Shown here: in pieces, positions 19,305 to 29,098 of the stretch
How the letters are laid out: each line of letters opens with the position of its first letter
Position numbering within the stretch: position 1 is the stretch's first letter
Assembly: GCF_001645685.2 (NCBI RefSeq)
Contig: NZ_CP017080.1
Span: 300,001-364,000, forward strand
Length of the DNA: 64,000 nt
Source of the DNA: Peribacillus muralis
Lineage (GTDB): Bacteria > Bacillota > Bacilli > Bacillales > DSM-1321
Direction: 5' to 3'
The notes under the pieces: model-generated
What the model was told of the DNA's origin: nothing
What the model saw: the letters and a program-made list of their open reading frames with translations, nothing else
Databases searched by the model: none
Position numbers and translations under genes: made by a program

Positions 19305-22034
19305 ATGAATAATTTTAGATTTGGGATACGCCAGAAGATTATTACTGGCTATATAGTCGTGATTATTTGTTTAATTGCGTCTATTTGGGCTGTAACGAAA
19401 CAGTTAGATACGATGAATACGGAAAGAAACTTTATCGTCGAGCATGATTTCGCGGTTAGGGATATCACAAACCGAATTGAAAAAGATCTTTTAAAGCTGG
19501 AGTCGGACCAGAGAGCGTATATCATTACGGGAGAGCAGAGCTATTTAGAGCCGTATAATGAAATGCGTTCCCAATTGACAGGAGACTATAATGCACTTAG
19601 GGAGCTTCTATCCGACAATCCGAAACAGCAAAAAAAGCTTGATTCGATTAATGAAAACATCAAGCGATGGGTGGCGGTCGCAGGTGACCCGTTCATTAAG
19701 CTTAAGGAGCAGAACGATACAGCGGGTATTCGCGAATTTTTTAAAGAAGAACGGGGAAAAGAAGAGATCGAAAACGTCTTGATCCAATTTGAAATATTCC
19801 GAAACAAGGAAAAAGCGCTCACGGAACAACGTGCGGAGAGTTTGAACGATCAGAACCAGTATCTGAAAATTGGTCTCTTTAGCATGTTGGCCTTCGTCAT
19901 CATTGCCTCTGTTGTCCTGGCGATGATTATTTCTGGATCCATCCTCAAAACGTTAAAAGCGGTTGTGGCAAGCATTCGTGCAATGGCCAACGGCAGTGAC
20001 TTGAGCGGGCGGATTCACGTTAAGACCAACGATGAGATTCGGGATCTTGGAGAAGCGACGAACGAACTTCTGAATTCATTCGAAGAACGGGATTGGCTGC
20101 AAACGAGTGTTACAAAAGTTGTAAGTGAGAACCAAGGTATATCTTCATTGGAGAACCTTGCGGAGACATTTCTATCAGGTGCCGCTCAAATAACGGGATC
20201 ATCATTTGGAGCTTTTTATAGTAAAGAAGGAAAAGAGAAAGGGACTAAGTTCGTAAAAAAGGCTTCCATTGCAGAATACGCGGATGATGCAGGAAGAGAG
20301 AGTTTCAATCTCGGACAAGGTTTGATCGGACAATGTGCACTTGAAAAACGGATACAAGTGATCAATGGAATGGAAGCAGACTATCAGTTGATTTCATCTG
20401 GATTGGGAGAAACGAAGCCAAGAAGCATTCTGATCGCTCCAATCATTCATGAAGAGGAAGTTCTCGCCGTATTTGAACTTGCGAGCCTTAATGATTTTAC
20501 GGGACAGCATATCGCTTTTATAGATACTGTACTTGAAACATTCGGGTTAACAATCAATAGTGTCATTGACCGAATGGAGATTGCACGATTATTAACTGAA
20601 TCTCAGGCGATGACCGAAGAACTTCAGGCACAATCCGAAGAATTGCAGAGTCAGTCTGAGGAACTGCAGATGCAGTCAGAAGAATTACAGATGATCAATG
20701 AGCAGCTGAAAAATCGTTCACAAGAAGCGGAAGAAAAGTCAAAAGATCTTGAAAGCGCAAAGATAGATCTTGAAGAGAAGGCGAAACAGCTTACGATTAG
20801 TTCTAAATATAAATCGGAATTTCTGGCGAACATGTCTCATGAACTACGCACTCCGTTAAATAGTATTCTGATCTTATCTGAGATGCTTACTGAAAATAAC
20901 AATCGTTCTCTATCAGAAGAAGAATTAGAGTTTGCCGGAGTCATACATTCTTCTGGGCAAGACTTGTTAAACTTGATCAATGATATTCTAGATCTTTCAA
21001 AAGTTGAAGCTGGAAAGCTTGAGCTTACGCTAAGTGAAGTGAATTTAAGTGAACTTCCTTCCAGCTTAGAAAGGAATTTTTCACATATTGCGAACAAGAA
21101 GGGCCTTGAATTTAATATAAATATGAGCCCGGACGTACCGACCATTTTCCAAACCGATGAGAAGCGTTTCCAGCAAATCATTAAAAACCTGCTCTCGAAT
21201 GCCTTCAAATTCACAGAGAAGGGCTCTGTATCCGTCCAAATCAAGAAAGTGCTGACGAACGTAAACTACACGGGTGTCGATTATTGGCTAGAGATTTCGG
21301 TTACGGATACGGGAATTGGTATTCCAAAAGAAACACATGCCCTGATCTTTGAAGCATTCCAACAAGGAGAAGGAGATACGAGTAGAAAATATGGTGGTAC
21401 AGGTCTAGGGTTGTCCATCAGCAATGAATTTTCCAAACTTTTAGGAGGCAGAATCCAGCTTGATAGTGAAGAAGGGAAAGGGAGTACGTTCGCTCTTCTC
21501 ATTCCGAGTATTACCGAAGAAAGTATCTCTCGTGAAACATTTTTAGAAGCATCGGCAGAAGTAGCAGCAACTCTTGAACAGTCTAATCCAGCAATAGCGG
21601 CAAATCCGATAGTGGAACATACCAAGCCATTTGAACAATTGGCCGATGTAAATAATGTTTTTTATGGTAAGACGGTTCTGATCACCGATGACGATAACCG
21701 TAATATTTTTGCATTAAGAAGAGCTCTTGAAAGTAAAGGGATGAACATCCTCATTGCGAATAATGGTCTGGAATGCCTGGATGTTCTAGAGGATAACAAA
21801 GGTATCGACCTCATCCTGATGGATATCATGATGCCTGAGATGGATGGCTATGAAACGATGAAGCGGATTCGTGACATAAAAGAGTTAGCGGACATTCCAA
21901 TTATCTCCCTGACTGCAAAAGCGATGAAAGATGACCGGAAAAAATGCCTGGAATCAGGTGCTTCAGACTATATTAGCAAACCATTGAAATTGGAACAGCT
22001 GTTTTCGGTGATGCATGTTTGGTTGACAAAATAG
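19305..22034 (+). CDS. Hybrid sensor histidine kinase (CHASE3-HAMP-GAF-HisKA-HATPase-REC)
   Basis: A 909-aa membrane sensor kinase. Order: TM helix (about 12-30), CHASE3-type extracellular domain (35-180), second TM helix (about 188-210), HAMP (to about 265), GAF (270-425), a glutamine/glutamate-rich coiled coil with repeated SEELQ heptads (430-490), HisKA with phospho-acceptor H512 (MSHELRTPLNS), HATPase with DTGIGIP and GGTGLGLSI, and a C-terminal receiver with D840 (LMDIMMPEMDG). It stands alone with no response regulator or output gene beside it, so phosphotransfer presumably goes elsewhere. The signal is unknown. Confidence 0.92.
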   Translation: MNNFRFGIRQKIITGYIVVIICLIASIWAVTKQLDTMNTERNFIVEHDFAVRDITNRIEKDLLKLESDQRAYIITGEQSYLEPYNEMRSQLTGDYNALRELLSDNPKQQKKLDSINENIKRWVAVAGDPFIKLKEQNDTAGIREFFKEERGKEEIENVLIQFEIFRNKEKALTEQRAESLNDQNQYLKIGLFSMLAFVIIASVVLAMIISGSILKTLKAVVASIRAMANGSDLSGRIHVKTNDEIRDLGEATNELLNSFEERDWLQTSVTKVVSENQGISSLENLAETFLSGAAQITGSSFGAFYSKEGKEKGTKFVKKASIAEYADDAGRESFNLGQGLIGQCALEKRIQVINGMEADYQLISSGLGETKPRSILIAPIIHEEEVLAVFELASLNDFTGQHIAFIDTVLETFGLTINSVIDRMEIARLLTESQAMTEELQAQSEELQSQSEELQMQSEELQMINEQLKNRSQEAEEKSKDLESAKIDLEEKAKQLTISSKYKSEFLANMSHELRTPLNSILILSEMLTENNNRSLSEEELEFAGVIHSSGQDLLNLINDILDLSKVEAGKLELTLSEVNLSELPSSLERNFSHIANKKGLEFNINMSPDVPTIFQTDEKRFQQIIKNLLSNAFKFTEKGSVSVQIKKVLTNVNYTGVDYWLEISVTDTGIGIPKETHALIFEAFQQGEGDTSRKYGGTGLGLSISNEFSKLLGGRIQLDSEEGKGSTFALLIPSITEESISRETFLEASAEVAATLEQSNPAIAANPIVEHTKPFEQLADVNNVFYGKTVLITDDDNRNIFALRRALESKGMNILIANNGLECLDVLEDNKGIDLILMDIMMPEMDGYETMKRIRDIKELADIPIISLTAKAMKDDRKKCLESGASDYISKPLKLEQLFSVMHVWLTK

Positions 22035-22140
22035 GTGATTAACAGTAGGTTTGCAAAATCAAGTCCATGAACTATAGACGCAGGATGAAAAGCACAATGA
22101 CCCATCAGGGACATACAAATGATAAAATAATATAAGAGCA

Positions 22141-22172
22141 AGCCTCCTGTCCATTCCGCGACAGGAGGCTTT
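22141..22172. terminator. Bidirectional terminator between the kinase and VOC genes
   Basis: A 10-bp stem AGCCTCCTGT / ACAGGAGGCT, followed by TTTG on the plus strand. It lies between two convergent genes. Confidence 0.8.
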
Positions 22173-22203
22173 GTTTGTTGGTGAAGTGGAAGTGTGTTTA
22201 GTA

Positions 22204-22635
22204 TTACTGCGGCTGCTCCCCTGGGACATTCAAGTTGAAATGAACCCCGAACTTGTCCTTTACCATCCCGTACAAGGGGCTAAAATCCGTCTTATGAAGG
22301 GGAATAATGACTTGTCCGCCGTCTTCCAAAGCGGCGAATATTTCTCTCGCCATTCCCTCTTCTTTAGGATGGATGGCAATCTGGATCGAATTGCCTGACA
22401 GATAAGGCATGCCTGCATACGTATCTGAGAACATGAGATCGGCTTCACCGACTTTCAAGTGTGCATGCATAACGCGATCCTTCATGTCATCCGTCAACGG
22501 ATGATCCGGATCAGCCGGCACATCTCCGTAAGTCATTATACCCATCACTTTCCCGCCAAGAGCTTTCTCGTAAAAATGGACCGCTTCTCTCGTGTTACCG
22601 TCAAAAAACAAGTACGGGTTCAAACTTAATGACAT
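22204..22635 (-). CDS. VOC family protein (PhnB/YjdN type)
   Basis: A 143-aa glyoxalase-fold protein of the PhnB-like branch: it starts MSLSLNPYLFFDGNTREAV and contains FYEKALGGKVMGIMTYGD and the second-half segment HPKEEGMAREIFAALEDGG. The frame is open to 22677, but AGGAG lies 10 bases before the ATG at 22635, which also gives the usual N-terminus. Members are often annotated as methyltransferase-like, but the real activity is unknown. It is a single gene. Confidence 0.85.
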   Translation of the reverse strand: MSLSLNPYLFFDGNTREAVHFYEKALGGKVMGIMTYGDVPADPDHPLTDDMKDRVMHAHLKVGEADLMFSDTYAGMPYLSGNSIQIAIHPKEEGMAREIFAALEDGGQVIIPLHKTDFSPLYGMVKDKFGVHFNLNVPGEQPQ

Positions 22636-22977
22636 CACACAACAACTCCTTTGGAATAATTTAGTCGTCTTATTCATGATACATCAAAATTAGGCTTGAG
22701 GAAACTGGACTATTCCACTTGAAGGATAACTGTTCCAAATGGCCCGAGGGCTGAACAAAAGTAAAAAGGCAAATCGTTGATAAGGTGTGGGATCGTAAGG
22801 TGGATTTAGATAAACGCAAAGAGTGGCCAAATACGAGCGGCAAGAGAGAAAAATGATTTTTAATTGTCTAAACAACTATTAGCCATTTCAAAAAAACTGA
22901 ATCTTCTACATAGCAATTCAGGGCTATTAATTCCAAAAATCATCTTAGAGTATTTGCGTTACGTCGGCAGTACCTGA
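22636..22977. other. Intergenic stretch, no convincing gene
   Basis: No start-to-stop gene is supported. On the plus strand a 33-codon open tail ends at a TGA near 22852 (including VWDRKVDLDKRKEWPNTSGK); it has no start and may be a scrap of a lost gene or chance. Confidence 0.4.
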
Positions 22978-23211
22978 TCAATAGTAACCAGTAAAACCAT
23001 AAGCTTCAGAAGAATTCGAGCTTGTTGAACTATATCCTTCTGCTTTTGCATAATTTCCTACTGGATCATCAACCATGGGGGTATGAACATGATGTTTGTC
23101 CGGAAAGTATTCCATTTTCTCCAGAACTATTACAATCATATGACCGGAGCTTATCGATTTATCGGCATTGAACTGGTGAATGAAGGAATTCCCTGTATAA
23201 AAGGATGGCAA
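22978..23211 (-). pseudogene. Short unknown open frame, probably a gene remnant
   Basis: A 77-codon frame whose sequence (HQFNADKSISSGHMIVIVLE and a serine-rich tail) looks like the end of a secreted or surface protein. It would start with a TTG lacking a ribosome site, and the frame stays open a little further upstream. I therefore read it as the 3' scrap of a larger gene. No family is recognised. Confidence 0.35.
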
Positions 23212-23288
23212 GGTGGAATTAAGACTTAATACCGTGAACTAAACTGTCCGCCCGACGTAAACCACGTGTATATTAACAATCTTTTCCT

Positions 23289-24635
23289 TTAAATAATTTG
23301 ATCTAATAATAGCGTAAATACCAATCCTGATACAGCAACGATGGTCGAAAGTACGGTATAAGTTCCAAATGCTTCTTTCAAGGTCATTCCCAGAGACTCC
23401 TTAACCATCCAAAATCCAGCATCATTAACATGTGATGCGATTGCACTGCCAGCTCCAGTTGCAAGTGCAACTAGTTCTAAGTTAACTTTGGGCATTGTCG
23501 CGAGTAATGGGAGAACTAACCCCGCAGTCGTTAGAGTCGCAACAGTTCCTGAGCCTAAGCAAATGCGTAATATTGCTGCGACACTCCAGGCAAAGAATAC
23601 TGGTGACATAGCAGATCCTTCAAATATTTTAGCGACATAATCACCAACACCGCCATCAATAAGTACTTGTTTTAAAGCACCGCCGCCGCCAATAATTAAT
23701 AGCAGCATACCTAAGGAATTGATTGCTGAAGAACAAGAATTCATCAAAATTTTTATCGGAACATTTCTTCTCAACCCCATTGTGTAGATTGCCAGCAATA
23801 AAGAAAGCAACATAGCAGTCGTAGAGTTACCAATAAAACGAATAATTTTTACTAGCATATTATCTTCAAATCCCATAGCTGGTTGAATCATATCTACAGC
23901 GGCACCTAAAGCCATTAAAATAACAGGAAACAATGCTGTAAATACACTGATACCAAAACCCGGTGTTTCTTGTAATATAAATGTTTTTTGTACACCAAAG
24001 GACTCACTGCCTTCTCTAGTCCATGCAGTCGGCACAATTTTTTTAGCAAGCTTAGGATATAAAATACCTGCTAAAATAACGGTTGGTATTGCGACAATAA
24101 TTCCGTAAATTAAAACTAAGCCAATATTTGCACCATATTCTGATGCGACTGCTGTTGGACCAGGGTGTGGAGGTAAGAAAGCGTGTGTCGCTAAGGCCGC
24201 TGTAACCATAGGAAGACCTAAGTGTACAATGGAAACTTTTAATTCTTTTGCTATTGAGAATATAATTGGCACTAATAATACAATTGTTACTTCAAGAAAT
24301 AATGCAATGCCTACAATAAATGAAGCAAATAACACAGCCCATTGGATTCTTTTTTCTCCAAATTTGTCAATTAGGGTTGTGGCAATACGATTAGCTCCAC
24401 CTGCATCTGCAATTAACCTGCCAAGCATTGCGCCCATTCCAAATATTAAAGCAATATGACCAAGCGTTCCGCCTAAACCGTTTTCAATTGAACCAACAAC
24501 ATCTGCCATGGGCATTCCCAATGCTAATGCTACGATGAATGAAACAATGATTAATGAAACAAATGTGTTTAATTTGAAGCCCATAATTAAAATTAGTAAC
24601 AATATAACTCCAATGGTAATAATTATTAAAGGCAT
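23289..24635 (-). CDS. GntP family permease of the four-carbon acid sugar operon
   Basis: A 448-aa proton-coupled permease of the GntP family with about twelve membrane segments and the family stretches AFLPPHPGPTA, IGGGGALKQVLIDGG and ASHVNDAGFWM. It is a paralogue of the gluconate permease at 30654-32000 with identical length. It is the last gene of the operon with pdxA2 and the DUF1537 kinase, so its substrate is probably a four-carbon sugar acid such as D-threonate or D-erythronate. A GGGGG ribosome site and a palindromic operator lie just upstream. Confidence 0.88.
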   Translation of the reverse strand: MPLIIITIGVILLLILIMGFKLNTFVSLIIVSFIVALALGMPMADVVGSIENGLGGTLGHIALIFGMGAMLGRLIADAGGANRIATTLIDKFGEKRIQWAVLFASFIVGIALFLEVTIVLLVPIIFSIAKELKVSIVHLGLPMVTAALATHAFLPPHPGPTAVASEYGANIGLVLIYGIIVAIPTVILAGILYPKLAKKIVPTAWTREGSESFGVQKTFILQETPGFGISVFTALFPVILMALGAAVDMIQPAMGFEDNMLVKIIRFIGNSTTAMLLSLLLAIYTMGLRRNVPIKILMNSCSSAINSLGMLLLIIGGGGALKQVLIDGGVGDYVAKIFEGSAMSPVFFAWSVAAILRICLGSGTVATLTTAGLVLPLLATMPKVNLELVALATGAGSAIASHVNDAGFWMVKESLGMTLKEAFGTYTVLSTIVAVSGLVFTLLLDQII

Positions 24636-24660
24636 TTTTGTTCCCCCAAATCAATCTTTT

Positions 24661-24674
24661 TGTAAGTGCTTACA
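24661..24674 (-). promoter_or_regulatory. Near-consensus cre-like palindrome before the GntP-type permease
   Basis: TGTAAGTGCTTACA differs from the cre core TGTAARCGYTTACA only in the central dinucleotide. It lies 26 bases upstream of the permease ATG in a 117-base gap after pdxA2, where a TATAAT-like sequence (minus strand, near 24734) could start a second transcript. Binding by CcpA or another LacI-family protein is inferred. Confidence 0.45.
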
Positions 24675-24752
24675 TTTTTTAGGGTTGAAATGAAGGACAA
24701 ACATCCTCCATTTCAATTATTAACGAATCAAGTATTATAGGTTTTTTATTTT

Positions 24753-25766
24753 CTACAAATTACTTTTTGTGAAATTGGGGGCATATTGTGCAGCAAGCTT
24801 AATGCACTCTTCCATGCTTACGCTTGCTGCGATGTTTTTACCTGCAATATCAAATGCTGTACCGTGATCGACAGAAGTTCTTAAGAACGGTAGACCATTT
24901 GTTATAGATATTGTTTTGTGGAAGTCCGTCATTTTTGCAGCGATATGTCCTTGGTCATGGTACAAAGATAGAACAGCATCATATTTTCCATTTAAAGCTT
25001 GGAAAAATACGGAATCAGCTGGAACTGGCCCTACAGCATTAATACCATCCTTTACAGCTGCTTCAATACCGGGTTTAATTTGTTCTACTTCTTCCCAACC
25101 AAATAAACCGCCTTCACCACTATGCGGATTTAACCCAGCAACTGCGAATTTTCTATTTTCTACACCTAATCTTTGAAGAGCCCTGTCACATCGAATAAGA
25201 TAATCATGGACTCTTTCCTTCGTCATTTGTCCAATAGCATCTTTTAAAGATAAGTGACGAGTTAAGAAGAAGATCCTCATTCCGTTTACTTCAAACATTG
25301 TTAATGGGTCGTCTGAACCTGCTAAATCTTCAAGCATTTCAGTGTGTCCAATATAAGGAACGTTCGCTGCTTTTAAAGATTCTTTGTTGATTGGTGTTGT
25401 AGCAAGTGCTTTGACTTCTCCTGCCAAAGCCAATTCCACCGATTTTTTAATATATTCAAAAGCTCCTTGGCCGCATTGTGCAGATACTTGACCGTATTCA
25501 AGCTTATCCATGTCGATATTATTTAAGTTCATGACATCAACAGTACCAAACTCATACTTTCCTTCTGCTGGAGAATTCACTTCATTGATTTTTAACTTCG
25601 CTTCAACAATGGAAATCGCTTTTTTAAGTACAGCTGAATCACCAATGACTAACGGTTTACACACATCATAAATCTCTTGTTTAGCTAAAGATTTCATTGA
25701 AATTTCTGGGCCTATACCTGCTGCGTCACCCATTGGGATTGCAATAATTGCTCTTTCAATACTCAT
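24753..25766 (-). CDS. pdxA2: PdxA2-type 4-phospho-D-threonate/erythronate dehydrogenase
   Basis: A 337-aa member of the PdxA family (4-hydroxythreonine-4-phosphate dehydrogenase fold) with the metal and substrate motifs [16 protein letters not shown] and [12 protein letters not shown]. Next to a DUF1537 kinase, such proteins form the PdxA2 group, which oxidises and decarboxylates 4-phospho-D-threonate or -erythronate to dihydroxyacetone phosphate, rather than making vitamin B6. It lies 13 bases downstream of the kinase gene. A strong ribosome site (AAGGAGG) precedes it. Confidence 0.85.
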   Translation of the reverse strand: MSIERAIIAIPMGDAAGIGPEISMKSLAKQEIYDVCKPLVIGDSAVLKKAISIVEAKLKINEVNSPAEGKYEFGTVDVMNLNNIDMDKLEYGQVSAQCGQGAFEYIKKSVELALAGEVKALATTPINKESLKAANVPYIGHTEMLEDLAGSDDPLTMFEVNGMRIFFLTRHLSLKDAIGQMTKERVHDYLIRCDRALQRLGVENRKFAVAGLNPHSGEGGLFGWEEVEQIKPGIEAAVKDGINAVGPVPADSVFFQALNGKYDAVLSLYHDQGHIAAKMTDFHKTISITNGLPFLRTSVDHGTAFDIAGKNIAASVSMEECIKLAAQYAPNFTKSNL

Positions 25767-25779
25767 TTATTACTCCTCC

Positions 25780-27066
25780 TTAAAATTTTGCTTCCAAATA
25801 TTTAACACTTGTATAAATTGCTTTTTTATCACCAGCCGTGCCACCTTTAGTGACAAGCGGAATACCATCAAAATACCCGCCAATAAACTGGCCGTACGCC
25901 ACAAGAGGTGAAATTTCATCTATCAATTTAATTCCTTCCGCCCTCACTATCGAACATAAGGAGGCAGTTACATCTCCACCGCTGGAAAAACATCCGCCAA
26001 TCTCATATTTGCTATTTTGAACAACTACTCTAGTGATTTTACCTAACCCATCAGCTATTCTTTTTGCTAGTGAATCCTGGCTAAACCCTAGTTCTTTTGA
26101 TAATTCATTAAGATTAAGTACTTTAGCCGTTGGGGAATCTGTTGTGATAATTAAAATATCTTGTTTATCCATTTCCTCCAAAGTCTTATTAATGACTCTT
26201 GTCACCTCTTCATCCCATCTGCTATCTAAAGTAGCCAATTTTTCCGGATCTACATAGATTGAACGAGAATTTGTTTTTTCCATTAAATAATTCAATTGCA
26301 TGGTGCTATTAGATGTAACACTGCCGACTGTAACAATAATTTTTTTATCTTTAATATGCTGGCGGCTGAACGCTTTAGAATATGCAGCTGTTAATGGTCC
26401 TGGATCTGCCGGAATCATCTGATATTCTTTAATATTTGCCATTGCACCAGCAAGAGCCTCTATATCTTCATTTGTAATGGCATCTAAAACAAGAATGCGA
26501 TCTCCCAGTTCGATTTTTTCTCTGATTGCTTTTTCAATTTCATCTTTTCCGGCCAGCACAGTTTCAAGATCAATATGTGAAACAGGGTATTTGCTTTGCT
26601 TTTGAACAATTTCTGGTACAAATGATTGAGTAACTGGAATAACAGGATCCTTTGCTACATCTGTCAACTGTACTGGCACACCATGTACTAATAAATAGCC
26701 TCCTGCTGTAACTCTCCCTGAATCAGGGAAAGAGGGGACGACAACCGCAATAGCTTTTTCACCAAGCTCTGTCAACAATGTATCAATTTCAATTCCAATA
26801 TTACCTCTCCCTGTACTATCAATCCGTTTGCAAATTACATTTACGCCCCATTTTGTAAGATTCTCAATAACTTTTTTCACTCTCATTTGAGCAATATCTT
26901 CTCTTGCATATCTGCTATCTGTATCTACGATAATAGCATTGATAGAATCAGAAGAAGGAAGGTTGTCATATTGAACCATTGTTGCTACATCAAAACCTAA
27001 TTTAGTGAGCCTTACACCAGTCCCGTTTCCACCTGTCAAATCATCTGCAATGACTCCTATTTTCAT
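25780..27066 (-). CDS. Four-carbon acid sugar kinase (DUF1537 family)
   Basis: A 428-aa kinase of the DUF1537 family (DtnK/DenK/OtnK group) with the N-terminal IADDLTGGNGTGVRL motif and the C-terminal nucleotide-binding GGCFSSGGDVTASL stretch. It phosphorylates D-threonate, D-erythronate or a similar acid as the first step of catabolism. The start overlaps the stop of the DeoR regulator by four bases, and pdxA2 follows. D-threonate and D-erythronate kinases cannot be told apart here. Confidence 0.85.
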   Translation of the reverse strand: MKIGVIADDLTGGNGTGVRLTKLGFDVATMVQYDNLPSSDSINAIIVDTDSRYAREDIAQMRVKKVIENLTKWGVNVICKRIDSTGRGNIGIEIDTLLTELGEKAIAVVVPSFPDSGRVTAGGYLLVHGVPVQLTDVAKDPVIPVTQSFVPEIVQKQSKYPVSHIDLETVLAGKDEIEKAIREKIELGDRILVLDAITNEDIEALAGAMANIKEYQMIPADPGPLTAAYSKAFSRQHIKDKKIIVTVGSVTSNSTMQLNYLMEKTNSRSIYVDPEKLATLDSRWDEEVTRVINKTLEEMDKQDILIITTDSPTAKVLNLNELSKELGFSQDSLAKRIADGLGKITRVVVQNSKYEIGGCFSSGGDVTASLCSIVRAEGIKLIDEISPLVAYGQFIGGYFDGIPLVTKGGTAGDKKAIYTSVKYLEAKF

Positions 27067-27836
27067 TTGGCTTCACTTCCTTCAACAGTAACAACATGCA
27101 GATGTTCTTTTAATATCTCCTCGCAGACATCAGTTATGCCATCATCCGTAATCACTCCGTCAATACTTGAAAGGTGGCAAACCTTTGTGAGAGATTTTTG
27201 ACCAAACTTGCTCGAATCAGCCACTAACCATGTCGTTTCTGCCGATTTTATCATTAATTTTTTTATGGAGGCTTTTTCAAATGTAGGTGCTGTTATACCT
27301 TCTTCTAGATGGACAGCATGTGCTCCTAAGAAAAGTAAATCAACATGCAAATTTCTCAAAACTTGTTCCGTTAATGGACCGAATAAGGCCCCAATATTAT
27401 TTTGAAGTTCCCCACCTGCTACAATTACTTTTACTTCACTATCCATGAGTTCAGCTGCAATTTTTATATCATTTGTGACAACTGTTAAGTCCTTTTTTTC
27501 TTTCAGCAACTTTGCTATTTCAAGTGTCGTCGTTCCTGAATCTAATAAAATTGTGGAATGGCTTTGAATGTGGTTTAGCGCTTTCTGAGCAATTTGCCTT
27601 TTTTGGTAACTGTATTTTCCTTCTTTTACTTGGAATGATGTTTCAATAACCAATGGCTTATTCAGAACCGCCCCTCCGTGAGTCCGGATGAGCTTTTCCT
27701 GAGCTTCTAAATGATTTAAATCTCTGCGAATGGTCATAGCTGAGACATTTAAAGAATCAACCAACTGTTCAATATCCATTTTTTCGTTCATGCTTAATTG
27801 CTCTAAAATAAATTTTCTTCGGTCATTTGGTAACAT
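27063..27836 (-). CDS. DeoR family transcriptional regulator of the four-carbon acid operon
   Basis: A 257-aa regulator with the DeoR helix-turn-helix (DRRKFILEQLS ... VSAMTIRRDLNHLE) in the first 60 residues and a sugar-phosphate-binding domain (LLDSGTTTLEIAKLL). An in-frame GTG lies upstream at 27845, but the ATG at 27836 gives MLPNDRRKF, the expected start. It is the first gene of its operon and most likely represses it until a phosphorylated intermediate builds up. Confidence 0.88.
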   Translation of the reverse strand: MLPNDRRKFILEQLSMNEKMDIEQLVDSLNVSAMTIRRDLNHLEAQEKLIRTHGGAVLNKPLVIETSFQVKEGKYSYQKRQIAQKALNHIQSHSTILLDSGTTTLEIAKLLKEKKDLTVVTNDIKIAAELMDSEVKVIVAGGELQNNIGALFGPLTEQVLRNLHVDLLFLGAHAVHLEEGITAPTFEKASIKKLMIKSAETTWLVADSSKFGQKSLTKVCHLSSIDGVITDDGITDVCEEILKEHLHVVTVEGSEAK

Positions 27837-28009
27837 ATAAACCACCTTTGTTAGTTATAAACATATTATGTTAGTTTGGAACAATAATGTCAATAATTTC
27901 ATCTAATTATTGTTCGTAATTAACATTTAAGGTTTATATTGAATGGTAAATGTTGTTTTAAAAAAAGAAAAAATGAATTAAATGATTCTATACTGGTCCT
28001 TTTTTGTCG

Positions 28010-28110
28010 AAAAATCGATAAATCACTGAATTCGTAGATAAATGGCCTAGAATCGTAGATAAAAAGCCGAATTCGCAGATAAAAGGTCCCGATTCGTAGA
28101 AAAAATGCCG
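28010..28110. repeat. Degenerate tandem repeat, five units of 19-22 bp (array A)
   Basis: Units begin at 28010, 28029, 28051, 28070 and 28092, with a typical unit AATTCGTAGATAAA followed by an NGNCCG-like end. The array lies in the 530-base gap between the divergent DeoR and gntR operons. The remainder of the gap up to the gnt promoter contains no gene that I can support. Arrays with related layout lie at 36618, 49314 and 61680. Confidence 0.75.
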
Positions 28111-28295
28111 ATGTAAGCTAAATTATGGTTAAATATGAACCTACTAGAGGGCATAATTCTATATTTGCAATGGATGTTCCCATCACTATAAAACTGTTCC
28201 GACGGGATAGATACACCAGAAGGGGAGCGGCCCCGCCACGTACCATTCCCACAATTGAGCGGGGCAGTGTCCAGTGTTCGCCAGAAAAAGAGCGC

Positions 28296-28339
28296 TTGCA
28301 TTATTCGAAATATTGATTATAATACTTGTATACAAGTGT
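28296..28339 (+). promoter_or_regulatory. gnt promoter with GntR operator
   Basis: TTGCAT (28296-28301), 16 bases, and a perfect TATAAT (28318-28323) are followed by ATACTTGTATACAAGTGT (28322-28339), which overlaps the -10 and the expected start. One base short of a perfect 18-bp palindrome, it is nearly identical to the GntR operator of B. subtilis as I recall it. Gluconate would release GntR and induce the operon. Confidence 0.88.
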
Positions 28340-28366
28340 ACTTGAACTCTATGAGAAGGTGAATGT

Positions 28367-29098
28367 ATGGCAGAATCTAAGGAATTTTTTTATCCAGTAA
28401 AATGGCTTTCAAAAGCTTCAGCGGGTGATCGGGTAACGTCGGAGCTTAGGATGCGCATTATTTCGGGCATGATTGAAAGCGGTACCATCTTATCTGAAAA
28501 TAAGATAGCTGCGGATTTCGGTGTCAGCCGCTCACCGGTTCGTGAAGCGTTAAAAATACTGGCCTCTGAAAATATCATTCGCTTGGAAAGAATGGGTGCG
28601 GTCGTCATTGGGCTGACAGAAAAAAAATATGCGGAAATTTATGATGTACGGATACTGATCGAGACGTTTGTATTCGAGCGCTTGGTGAGGGCGGACACGG
28701 ATGTATTGGTGAGGGAGCTTAGTAAAATTCTAGAAATGATGAAAATATCCATCAAATACCAAGATGCTGATGAATTTTCCTATCAGGACGTCCTGTTTCA
28801 TGAAACGATCATTCGGTCCATTGATCATTCCTACATCCTGATGATCTGGGATAATTTGAAACCTGTGATGGAAAGTTTGATTCTTCTATCCATGCGTCAT
28901 CGTTTTAAAGAAAAATATGAAGATTTTACTCGGGTCATAAATAATCATCAGCTTTATATCGATGCAATCAAATCAAAAGATCGAGACCTCATGATCAAGT
29001 CGCTGCATGTGAATTTTGATGATGTACAAGAGAAGGTTGAAGATTTATGGATGGCCCAACAGATGCTTTCAAAAGGAGTCGGACAAGAAAATGACTAG
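28367..29098 (+). CDS. gntR: Gluconate operon repressor GntR
   Basis: A 243-aa GntR/FadR-type repressor, the same length as B. subtilis GntR and similar throughout. The N-terminal winged helix (SENKIAADFGVSRSPVREALKILAS) is followed by a helical FCD effector domain. It binds the operator over its own promoter. The end of the gene overlaps the gntK start by 8 bases. A cre sequence lies inside its coding region. Confidence 0.95.
   Translation: MAESKEFFYPVKWLSKASAGDRVTSELRMRIISGMIESGTILSENKIAADFGVSRSPVREALKILASENIIRLERMGAVVIGLTEKKYAEIYDVRILIETFVFERLVRADTDVLVRELSKILEMMKISIKYQDADEFSYQDVLFHETIIRSIDHSYILMIWDNLKPVMESLILLSMRHRFKEKYEDFTRVINNHQLYIDAIKSKDRDLMIKSLHVNFDDVQEKVEDLWMAQQMLSKGVGQEND
28472..28487 (+). 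promoter_or_regulatory. Intragenic CcpA cre site in gntR
   Basis: ATTGAAAGCGGTACCA inside gntR matches the cre consensus and, from memory, equals the classical B. subtilis gnt cre at the same place in the gene. It would let CcpA act as a roadblock to the gnt transcript when glucose is present. Confidence 0.85.

Noticed and set aside
28047-28301. 84-codon minus-strand frame between the sugar-acid operons
   Set aside because: It runs through tandem array A and the gnt promoter flank, so its openness comes from the repeat.
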